From positions 124,001-188,000 of the forward strand of contig CAVPWE010000001.1 in the NCBI GenBank assembly GCA_963709485.1: a DNA stretch of 64,000 nt, given 5' to 3'. The notes below the pieces were generated by a model, which saw only the letters and a list, made by a program, of their open reading frames with translations, was not told the origin of the DNA and searched no databases. Origin of the DNA: JAXDBM01 sp963709485 (GTDB taxonomy: Bacteria; Desulfobacterota; Syntrophia; Syntrophales; Fen-1087). Shown here one piece after another: positions 34,022 through 41,659 of this stretch (the stretch's first letter is position 1; each line of letters opens with the position of its first letter). Position numbers and translations under genes: made by a program.

Positions 34022-36100
34022 CTACTTTCTGCGAATCCGGCAGGGCAGGCTTTTGATGTTGGGTGTTCCGAATTCCTTCCCCAGCTTCCCGATCGAGGTC
34101 AGCATGTTGAAGTTCGATTCCCTCCATTCGTACTGGGTCTCCGGAGAACCCTCGGGGAACCACCACCCAATGGCCGCGCTGATCACGCGCGGATGGATGA
34201 TGTCGGTGACGCGGGCCCGCTGGGTGATGGCCCCGTATTTCGTCTCGATGACCACCTCGTCCCCCTCTCTGATTCCGAAATCAGCCGCCGTATCGGGATG
34301 GATCTCCACGGTCGGGTGCGGGCGCTTCTCCCGGATGCTGTCAACCCAGCGATAGGAAGAGTGAAGATAGTATCTGCTTTTGGCGCATACGGCGAGGAGC
34401 GGGAAATCCGGATCGTCTTCCTCCGGAAACTCCGTGAATTCCGGAAGCGGCTTGAGCCTGAATTTTTCGGCTGTGCTCAGGCGCAGCTCCACCTTTCCGG
34501 TGGGTGTGGAAAACCCCTTTGTTTCGTAGGAGCGGGTGCCGGCAGGGCCCTTCAGATAGCCCTTTTCGACGAATTCCCGGTAGGTGAGTCCCGCCGGCCT
34601 GACGAGATCCTCCAGAAACGCTTCGTGATTTTCGTGCCACAGCTCAGGTGCTGAAACACGTTTGCCCAGCTCGTTCATGATCTTCATGTCCGGCCAGCAT
34701 TCCTCCGGCGGATCGACCACCTTGGGACGGGCCAGAATCATCCCGTGGCCGATGCCGTAATGGCCGATGTCGTTCATCTCGTACTGATGGGCTACGGGAA
34801 AGACAATGTCGGCCATGGCGGCCGTGGGGGTCATGAAGAGGTCCGCAACGGCCACGAAATCCAGGCTTTTGAAAGCCTCATAAGTGACCCTGCTGTCGGC
34901 CCAGGCGACCATCGGGTTCGTGCACATCCCGTAGTAGCCGCGCACGGGATAGGGTGTGCCTTCCAGCACGGCCTTGCGGAAGAAGGCCGGGGCGACAGTC
35001 ATCAGTCTCGGGATGATGCCGTAGTGGGCGCCGATCATGTCCTTGCGCTTGTCCGGGATCAGATCGGCGCGTACGAATGGTGCCAGCCCCATGATCTTGG
35101 GGTCCCGGGCATTCACGTTCCCCCCGGGAACATCGAGATTGCCGCAGATGGCCATCATGCAGAGTAGGGACCGGACGGCGTCAAAGGTTTTGACGTTGTG
35201 TTCTATGGCGTTGCCCCACTGTATGGTCGCCGGCCTTGCTTCCGCGTACATCCTGGCCGCCTTGCGGATCGCATCCGCGGGAACCCAGGTGATCTCCGCG
35301 ACCCTCTCGGGCGGATACTGTTTGACATGCTGCGCCAGTTCGTCGAATCCGTGGGTGTATTTTTCCACGAAAGCCCTGTCGTAAAGGCCCTCCTCGCAGA
35401 TCACATGGATGATCGCCAGGGCCAGCGCCTGGTCCGTTCCGGGTCGCAATTGAAGCCAGAGGTCAGCCTTTTCTGCAAGCTCGATACGGCGCGGGTCCAC
35501 GACAACGAGCTTGACCCCTTTCTTGATCTGCTCCCGAAGCTGGCTGCAGATTTGTCCCTCTTCATTGGTCGAGGTGTTGTTGCTGCCCCAGAGAAAAACC
35601 AGTTTGGTCGTATGGTGAAGGTCCGCAACAGGATAAAAGCCGCAGGTGTGAATGCCGGTGATTTCCCTGGGTGCGTGGCAAAGATCCTGTGAGGCGATGA
35701 CGTTGGGGGAGCCGAAGATGTTGGCCAGCCGGATCAGGACGAAGTGCTCCAGCCCCTTCGGCATGCCGACGCCGAACCCGACGGCCCGCGCGCCGTGCTT
35801 TTCCCGGATCCGCAGGAGGTTTTCCGCCGTCTCGTCGAGCGCCTGCTCCATGGAGATGCGCTGCCATTTCCCCTCGCCCCGCTCCCCCATCCGTTTCAGG
35901 GGATGTCGGAGGCGGTCGGGGTGCGTGAGGCGGTCCGCCGAAACCCTGCCTTTGTGGCAGGTGTAGCCCCTGTTCAGGTAGCCGTCGGGGTCTCCCTTGA
36001 TCGCAACAATCTTGTTCCCTTTCACGCCCACCAGCAGGCTGCAGCCGCCGTGATCCATGCGTGCGCAGTGCGTTTTGGCCCAGCGAAGCTCTTCATCCAT
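34022..36100 (-). CDS. DMSO reductase-family oxidoreductase with Asp in place of one cluster cysteine
   Basis: A 692-residue protein without a signal peptide. The iron-sulfur motif reads Cys12-x3-Asp16-x3-Cys20-x27-Cys48 (HCARMDHGGC), so the usual second cysteine is aspartate. The pterin-binding regions are present (FLWGSNNTSTNEEGQ, VVVDPRRIELAEKADLWLQL, LRPGTDQALALAI), as is the C-terminal domain (GDEVVIETKYGAITQRARVT). No electron-transfer subunit is adjacent, only DUF364. The substrate is unknown. It could be a non-redox or low-potential member such as hydratase-like enzymes; this is inference. Confidence 0.75.
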   Translation of the reverse strand: MDEELRWAKTHCARMDHGGCSLLVGVKGNKIVAIKGDPDGYLNRGYTCHKGRVSADRLTHPDRLRHPLKRMGERGEGKWQRISMEQALDETAENLLRIREKHGARAVGFGVGMPKGLEHFVLIRLANIFGSPNVIASQDLCHAPREITGIHTCGFYPVADLHHTTKLVFLWGSNNTSTNEEGQICSQLREQIKKGVKLVVVDPRRIELAEKADLWLQLRPGTDQALALAIIHVICEEGLYDRAFVEKYTHGFDELAQHVKQYPPERVAEITWVPADAIRKAARMYAEARPATIQWGNAIEHNVKTFDAVRSLLCMMAICGNLDVPGGNVNARDPKIMGLAPFVRADLIPDKRKDMIGAHYGIIPRLMTVAPAFFRKAVLEGTPYPVRGYYGMCTNPMVAWADSRVTYEAFKSLDFVAVADLFMTPTAAMADIVFPVAHQYEMNDIGHYGIGHGMILARPKVVDPPEECWPDMKIMNELGKRVSAPELWHENHEAFLEDLVRPAGLTYREFVEKGYLKGPAGTRSYETKGFSTPTGKVELRLSTAEKFRLKPLPEFTEFPEEDDPDFPLLAVCAKSRYYLHSSYRWVDSIREKRPHPTVEIHPDTAADFGIREGDEVVIETKYGAITQRARVTDIIHPRVISAAIGWWFPEGSPETQYEWRESNFNMLTSIGKLGKEFGTPNIKSLPCRIRRK

Positions 36101-36155
36101 GACAGGTTCTCCCGTGTTGTTGGATTTGTGTCCGCCGCTTGGATTTCCAGGCAGC

Positions 36156-36764
36156 CTATTTGAGTTTTTCCAGCTCCCTGATCAGCATTTCCAGGGAGGG
36201 GCGCTCGTTGATGTCGTGGACATCGATGTAGCGGATCACGCCCTTCTTGTCGATCAGGAAAATCGCCCGCTCCGAAACCCCGTCGGTGCGCAGGATGCCG
36301 TATTCCGACGCGGTCTTCCCGTGGGGCCAGAAATCGGAAAGCACGGGGAACCAGAGCTTCCCCATCTGGTTGGTCCAGGAAAAGAGCGTCGGGACACTGT
36401 CCACGGTGATGCCCAGCAGGATCGCGTCATGGGCGTCGAAGAGGTCCTTGACGATATTGTAGCCGGGCCACTGGTCGGAACAGACCGGCGTCCAGGCTGC
36501 CGGAACGAAGGACAGAACGACGTTCTTCTTGCCGTGATAGTCCTGAAGCGACACTTTCCCGCCGGAGACGGCCGGCAGCGTGAATCCGGGCGCTTTCTGG
36601 CCGACCTTGACTTTCAGCGCGCTGTCCGTCGGTTTCAACCGGCCCGTATCGTAAACGTTGCCCTTGTAGGCATCGGACAGGCCGTATGCATTCGGCGCCG
36701 GGGGCAGGATCAGCGGGGCCGTGAAAACGGCGATCACAAACAGGGAACGGAAGATTCTTTTCAT
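36156..36764 (-). CDS. Exported peroxiredoxin (AhpC/TSA family)
   Basis: 202 residues with a signal peptide (about 1-28, NAYG). The peroxidatic motif P-x3-T-x2-C appears as PAAWTPVC with Cys95. LDKKG-like IDKKGVIRYIDVHD near the end is typical of thiol peroxidases. It would reduce peroxides in the periplasm, with electrons probably coming through the thioredoxin-like protein encoded just upstream; the two genes are 10 bases apart. Confidence 0.8.
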   Translation of the reverse strand: MKRIFRSLFVIAVFTAPLILPPAPNAYGLSDAYKGNVYDTGRLKPTDSALKVKVGQKAPGFTLPAVSGGKVSLQDYHGKKNVVLSFVPAAWTPVCSDQWPGYNIVKDLFDAHDAILLGITVDSVPTLFSWTNQMGKLWFPVLSDFWPHGKTASEYGILRTDGVSERAIFLIDKKGVIRYIDVHDINERPSLEMLIRELEKLK

Positions 36765-36774
36765 GATTTTCCTC

Positions 36775-37356
36775 CTATTTCAGCCCGGACAGCCTGATGA
36801 TCTGATTGAGAAATGCCTCCACGCCCTCGAAGGCCCCCAGCTTGGAGTAGAAGACCTGATGCGAGCCGTCGGGGTTGATCCGCACGCCGATGAAATAAGG
36901 CGTCCTCGGCTCTCCCAACAGCTTGTGGAGCTTGAAGTCCCCGTCCGGGAAGAGGGGAAAGGGGACACTGTATTTTTTCTTGAAAACGCCAACCTCGTAG
37001 TCCGAATTGCCGATGCCGATCCCCAGCAGCTTGATTTTCCCTTTCAGGGCCGGATCGTTTTCGATCTTGCTGAAGAGGCTGTTGACATTGGGCGCCTCCG
37101 CCTGGCAGTAGGGGCAGTACATGCTGAAGATTTCGATGATCACGACATTCGCTTTGACCTGTGGAATCTTGAAGGGGCCGGAAAAGAGCCGGCCGGACAC
37201 CCCGAGGTAGCTCTTGTCCGTGCTGTCCTTCGGGGCGGGCAGGCTGAAATCGGGCAACTGGCCGCCAACGGCGGGCGGGGCCGCTGCCAAGAGGGGGGCA
37301 GCCGTGAAGCAGGCGAACAGGACCGCCAGTAGTGAATACAGGACGAACTTTTTCAT
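36775..37356 (-). CDS. Exported TlpA-like thioredoxin
   Basis: 193 residues with a signal peptide (LLAAAP, about 26). The redox motif is Cys81-Pro-Tyr-Cys84 in FSMYCPYCQAEAP. The CPYC dipeptide is like glutaredoxin or oxidising proteins rather than the CGPC of thioredoxin. A cis-Pro stands in EPRTPYFIG. It was probably cotranscribed with the peroxiredoxin and may reduce it or act in periplasmic disulfide chemistry. Confidence 0.8.
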   Translation of the reverse strand: MKKFVLYSLLAVLFACFTAAPLLAAAPPAVGGQLPDFSLPAPKDSTDKSYLGVSGRLFSGPFKIPQVKANVVIIEIFSMYCPYCQAEAPNVNSLFSKIENDPALKGKIKLLGIGIGNSDYEVGVFKKKYSVPFPLFPDGDFKLHKLLGEPRTPYFIGVRINPDGSHQVFYSKLGAFEGVEAFLNQIIRLSGLK

Positions 37357-37542
37357 ATTCCAAACCTCCTATTTGTGATTCCATGATGCAAATGAGGGCG
37401 GATCGCTCGGGGAAGGGCGAACCCGGCCTCGCGAATTTCGCTTTCTCTTAGCTTCCCGCTTCCGGAAAAGCAACAGAAAAGCTTGATTGCGGTTACGGTG
37501 TCGGATTGCATGTTGCGACCGTTCGAAAAGACGCGTGCGGAG

Positions 37543-38106
37543 TCATTGCGTCGCGGCATAGGAGATCTCGCCGTATTCGACGTACCTTTCATAGGTTTTG
37601 ACATCGTTCAGGAAGGGAGAGAAAAACAGCGTGAAGAAACGGTCTTCCCGGACCAGATGGATAATGACCGGCTGCGCATAGCCCTGCTTGAAGAACGTCA
37701 CCGTTGCCTCGCCGTCGGATTTTTTTTCCTGACCGGCCTGGGCAATATCGGCAATCTTCACATCATCGGGCAGGCGGACGGCGTCTTTTCTCCGTTCGTA
37801 CTGTTTTTCCGGGGTCATGTCGGCGGTGTAGGTCCAGTAGGCGCGGCCGTTCAGATCCAGGTGCAGGATATGGTCCGCCTGTTGCCGGACCGCCTCGGCC
37901 CGCAGTTCCCGGCTGGCGCCGGTGATCTTCCGGACCGCCTCTTTGAGGCTGTCGTTCACCAGGGTGTCCCGGACCCTCGGGGCCGCGATGAACAGCATCA
38001 GGCCGATGAGCAGGACGACAAGGGCCAGTTCGATCAGCGTGTAGCCGCGATCAGTCGGCTTCCCAATTGTTGATGTCTTTGTTTTTTCCATCTCCGCCGG
38101 GCTCAC
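37543..38106 (-). CDS. gspH: Type II secretion minor pseudopilin GspH
   Basis: 187 residues from a GTG at 38106, or 182 from the ATG at 38091; both overlap the end of gspG. It has the type IV prepilin-like leader RGYTLIELALVVLLIG, cleaved after Gly by a prepilin peptidase, then a coil and a beta-rich end. GspH sits at the tip complex or shaft of the pseudopilus. It is the last gene of the operon; 186 bases without a gene follow. Confidence 0.85.
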   Translation of the reverse strand: MSPAEMEKTKTSTIGKPTDRGYTLIELALVVLLIGLMLFIAAPRVRDTLVNDSLKEAVRKITGASRELRAEAVRQQADHILHLDLNGRAYWTYTADMTPEKQYERRKDAVRLPDDVKIADIAQAGQEKKSDGEATVTFFKQGYAQPVIIHLVREDRFFTLFFSPFLNDVKTYERYVEYGEISYAATQ

Positions 38107-38500
38107 CGTCGGCCCCCAGTGAGCTCAGGTCGAAATCACCGTGGGCGCCGGGGCTGAGATAAACGAATTCCTTGTCCCAGGGGTCCTTCGGAACCTTGTT
38201 CCGTTCCAGGTAGCCTCCCTGTCTCCAGTTCCTGGCCTGCTGGCCGACGGATGGGGCTTCCACCAGCGCCTGAAGTCCCTGTTCGGTGGTCGGATAACTG
38301 CCGCTGTCCAGCCGGTAAAGCTTCAGGGCGGTTTCGAGGCTTTCGATCTGAATCCGGGCTTTGGCCCGCCTTGCCTCGTCGGGCCTTCCCATGATTCTGG
38401 GAATGATCAGGCCGGCCAGGATGCCCAGAATCACAATGACCACCATCAATTCGATCAGGGTGAACCCGCGTTCCCCTCTTTTTTTTCGCATTTTTTTCAT
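38051..38500 (-). CDS. gspG: Type II secretion major pseudopilin GspG
   Basis: A 149-residue protein. The leader is KKRGERG/FTLIELMVVIVILG with Glu5 of the mature protein. The GspG signature is seen in LYRLDSGSYPTTEQGLQAL, PKDPWDKEFVYLSPG and the calcium-loop region DLSSLGADGEPGG. It is the main subunit of the pseudopilus that drives substrates through the secretin. Confidence 0.95.
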   Translation of the reverse strand: MKKMRKKRGERGFTLIELMVVIVILGILAGLIIPRIMGRPDEARRAKARIQIESLETALKLYRLDSGSYPTTEQGLQALVEAPSVGQQARNWRQGGYLERNKVPKDPWDKEFVYLSPGAHGDFDLSSLGADGEPGGDGKNKDINNWEAD

Positions 38501-38565
38501 TTTTCAACTCCCGAACGGATGAAACGTGCCCCTGCCGTCTGATCGACGAAGGGATTGCAAAAACA

Positions 38566-39795
38566 TTATCTTACCAGCTGGTTCATTTCAAAGATGGGCA
38601 GCAGGATCGAAACGACAATAAAGCCGACGATCAGGCCCATCAGCAGAACCATCGCCGGCTCAAGCAGGGAGGTCATCATCAGGATGTGGGATTCGACTTC
38701 CCGCTCGTAGGAATCCGCGACCCGGTACAGCATCGGTTCGAGATTTCCGCTCTGCTCGCCCACGGCAATCATCTCGATGACCATGGGCGGGAAGAAGCCC
38801 CGCCGGGCCAGGGATGCGGAGAGCGGCTGCCCTTCCTCGACTTCCCTGCCGGCGTTCTGCAGGTCATCGGCGATGAGCCGGTTGTCCACGACGTTCCGCA
38901 CGATCTCCATGGCGTTCAGCAGGGGGACGCCGCTTTGCAGAAGCGTGCCCAGGGTCCGGCTGAAGCGGGCGACCGCCATCTTCCGGTTGACCGGTCCGAA
39001 AAGGGGCGCTGCCAGCTTGATGCGATCCCAGAGGTGACGCCCTTTTTCCGTCTGGGTGACGGCATATCTCAGGGCCAGGAAGCCGACCGCGGCGGCCAGG
39101 AGAATGATCCACCAGAACGACTGGAGAAAACGGCTGACGGCAATGAGCAGCATCGTGATGGCCGGCAGGGTCTGGTGCATTTCCTGAAAGATCCGGGTGA
39201 TGTTCGGCACCACAAAGGCAACGAGGAAAAACAGGACCAGGCTGCCGATGAAGAACATGAAAATCGGGTAGGCCAGCGCCGATCGGATCCGCGTTTTCAG
39301 GGCCTGCTGGCTTTCGTTGAAATCGGCCAGCCTTTCCAGAACCAGATTGACGGTTCCCGACGCCTCGCCGGCGCGGATCATGTTGACGAAGAAAGGGGGG
39401 AAAATCTCCGAATGGCGGGAAATGCTTCCCGTCAGGCTGTTGCCCTCATTGACGTCCTCCCGGATCTGCGCCAGCGTTTTTTTCAGCCGGGGGTGCGCGG
39501 TCTGGGTAACGAGGACCGTCAGGGACGGCACCAGCGGCAGTCCGGCCCCCAGCAGCGTGGATAGCTGCCGGGTCATGATCGACATGTCCCGCAGACTGAC
39601 TTTGCCGGAAAACCCCTCCAGACCCTTTCGGGCGGGCGCACCCTCTTTCTTCTGCGCCGACGACTCTGCCAGGTCGATCGGGAATATCCTCGTTTCCCGG
39701 AGCTTCTGACGCGCCCCGGCGGCGCTGGCGGCATCGACGATGCCCTTGAGCCTGTGGCCCCGATCGTCCAGCGCTATGTATTCATAAACAGGCAT
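38566..39795 (-). CDS. gspF: Type II secretion inner-membrane platform protein GspF
   Basis: 409 residues from the family-typical start MPVYEYIALDDRG; the frame is open five codons further to 39810. Two T2SSF domains each have a membrane hairpin (FFIGSLVLFFLVAFVVPNIT and the C-terminal VLLMGLIVGFIVVSIL), with the conserved GLPLVPSLTVL-type helix. GspF couples the GspE ATPase to pseudopilus assembly. Confidence 0.95.
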   Translation of the reverse strand: MPVYEYIALDDRGHRLKGIVDAASAAGARQKLRETRIFPIDLAESSAQKKEGAPARKGLEGFSGKVSLRDMSIMTRQLSTLLGAGLPLVPSLTVLVTQTAHPRLKKTLAQIREDVNEGNSLTGSISRHSEIFPPFFVNMIRAGEASGTVNLVLERLADFNESQQALKTRIRSALAYPIFMFFIGSLVLFFLVAFVVPNITRIFQEMHQTLPAITMLLIAVSRFLQSFWWIILLAAAVGFLALRYAVTQTEKGRHLWDRIKLAAPLFGPVNRKMAVARFSRTLGTLLQSGVPLLNAMEIVRNVVDNRLIADDLQNAGREVEEGQPLSASLARRGFFPPMVIEMIAVGEQSGNLEPMLYRVADSYEREVESHILMMTSLLEPAMVLLMGLIVGFIVVSILLPIFEMNQLVR

Positions 39796-39849
39796 AGTGT
39801 GCGACCGCACCGAAGCGGGTCAGGGGACAGGAACCGTCTGTTTTGCCCT

Positions 39850-41643
39850 TCACTTCGGCAATGCTTCCGTTCTCTCCGGAATCACGTCGATGTCCCGCTT
39901 CAGGATGCGGGTGACCCGGAAGACCTCTTCGATGGTGGTGATTCCCGCCAGGACCTTCTGCGCCCCGTCGTGAAGCAGGTTGGTCATGCCGTGCCGCAGG
40001 GCCAGGTCGTTGATCTGATTGGAATCGGATGTTTTCAGGATCAGGTGCTTGATGTCGTCCTCCAGGAGCATGATTTCAAAAATGGCGGTCCGGCCCCGGT
40101 AGCCCGTTTTCATGCAGGCGTGGCAGCCCTTCTTCCTGTAGAGGACGTGTTCGGCGAGCAGGTCCCGGCTGATGCCGGCGTTGGCCAGTGATTCCTCGTC
40201 CGGCACGTAGGCCTCCTTGCACTTCGGGCAGAGGACCCGGACGAGGCGTTGGGCAATGATCGCGAGGACCGAAGAGGTGACCAGGAACGCCTCGATCCCC
40301 ATGTCGATGAGGCGCGTCACGGCGCTGGCGGCATCGTTGGTGTGGAGGGTGGAAAAAACCAGATGGCCCGTCAGGGAGGATTGGATGGCGATCTCCGCCG
40401 TTTCCCGGTCTCGGATCTCACCCACCAGGATGACGTCGGGATCCTGCCGGACGATCGAGCGCAGCCCGGTGGCGAAGTTCAGGTCGATCTTGGGGTTTAC
40501 CTGGATCTGGCCGATGCCCTCGATCTGGTACTCGATGGGGTCTTCGATGGTGATGATGTTGATTTCCGGGTTGTTGATCGTGGACAACGCCGCGTACAGC
40601 GTCGTCGTCTTGCCGCTCCCGGTGGGGCCGGTCACCAGCAGGATGCCGTAGGGCGACTTGATCAGCTTGTTGAAGAGCGTGATGTTTTTGCCGTCCATGC
40701 CGAGGTCGGACAGTTTCAGCATCGCCCCCGATTTGTCGAGCAGCCGCAGGACCACCCTTTCGCCGAAGGCGGTGGGGATCACGGAAACCCGGATGTCGAC
40801 GCTCCGGTCGGCGACTTTGATCTCGATCCGGCCGTCCTGGGGCAGGCGCTTTTCGGCGATGTTGAGCCGCGCCATGATCTTGACGCGCGAGGTCAGGGGC
40901 GACTGGATCCGACGGGGCAGGCTCAGGATGTCGTAGAGGATGCCGTCGATGCGGTAGCGGATTTTCAGGGCGCTCTGGTAGGGTTCGATATGGATGTCGC
41001 TGGCGCGGTCCCGGATGGCGCCGGAGAGCAGCAGGTTCACCAGTTTGATGATCGGGGCGTCGCTGGTTTCATCGAGGAGGTCGCCGGTCTCTTCGATCTC
41101 GGAGATGATGCGGTCCGTCGACTCGTCGCTCATTTCCTCGAAAAATTCCTTGGCGGTGTTGCGGCTCAGGTCGTAGGCCAGGTTGATCGCGGCTTGAATC
41201 GCATTCTGGGTGGCAAGGACCGTCCGGCAGTCCTTCCAGCCGAGGAGGTTGCGCAGGTCGTCGACGGGCTGGAAATTGGCCGGGTCGTTGACGGCGATGA
41301 CGGCGCCCTGGGGGGTTTCCAGGGGAACCATCCGGAACCGCTTCAGGTAATGAATGGGAATCCGGCCGGTAAAGTCCGTGTTCATCTGATCCGTGGGGAG
41401 CTCCTCACAGAAAGGGAGGTGAAAATGGGCGCTCATGGCCTCGAGGAACCCCGTTTCGGTGATGGCTTTTTTCTGCAGCAGGATATCCAGCAGACCGGCT
41501 CCGTTTCCGCGGAATTCCCGGACAGCCTCGGCCAGCGTTTCTTCCGGGACGCCGGCGCGGATCAGAGGCTCATAGGGGTCCGGGAGCGCGGGTGCGGATC
41601 CCCCCGGCGCCTGGTCGTATCGGGTTGTTGTTGTCGGTTCCAT
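39850..41643 (-). CDS. gspE: Type II secretion ATPase GspE
   Basis: 597 residues from the ATG at 41643; upstream codons in this frame are shadow sequence over gspD. The N-terminal T2SSE_N domain is followed by Walker A GPTGSGKTTT (about 350), the Asp box, Walker B VILVGEIRDRETAEIA and the tetracysteine zinc site CPKC...CHAC (about 490-530). It powers pseudopilus extension from the cytoplasmic side. It starts 16 bases after gspD. Confidence 0.95.
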   Translation of the reverse strand: MEPTTTTRYDQAPGGSAPALPDPYEPLIRAGVPEETLAEAVREFRGNGAGLLDILLQKKAITETGFLEAMSAHFHLPFCEELPTDQMNTDFTGRIPIHYLKRFRMVPLETPQGAVIAVNDPANFQPVDDLRNLLGWKDCRTVLATQNAIQAAINLAYDLSRNTAKEFFEEMSDESTDRIISEIEETGDLLDETSDAPIIKLVNLLLSGAIRDRASDIHIEPYQSALKIRYRIDGILYDILSLPRRIQSPLTSRVKIMARLNIAEKRLPQDGRIEIKVADRSVDIRVSVIPTAFGERVVLRLLDKSGAMLKLSDLGMDGKNITLFNKLIKSPYGILLVTGPTGSGKTTTLYAALSTINNPEINIITIEDPIEYQIEGIGQIQVNPKIDLNFATGLRSIVRQDPDVILVGEIRDRETAEIAIQSSLTGHLVFSTLHTNDAASAVTRLIDMGIEAFLVTSSVLAIIAQRLVRVLCPKCKEAYVPDEESLANAGISRDLLAEHVLYRKKGCHACMKTGYRGRTAIFEIMLLEDDIKHLILKTSDSNQINDLALRHGMTNLLHDGAQKVLAGITTIEEVFRVTRILKRDIDVIPERTEALPK

Positions 41644-41659
41644 GGTCTCAAAAGGGAAA

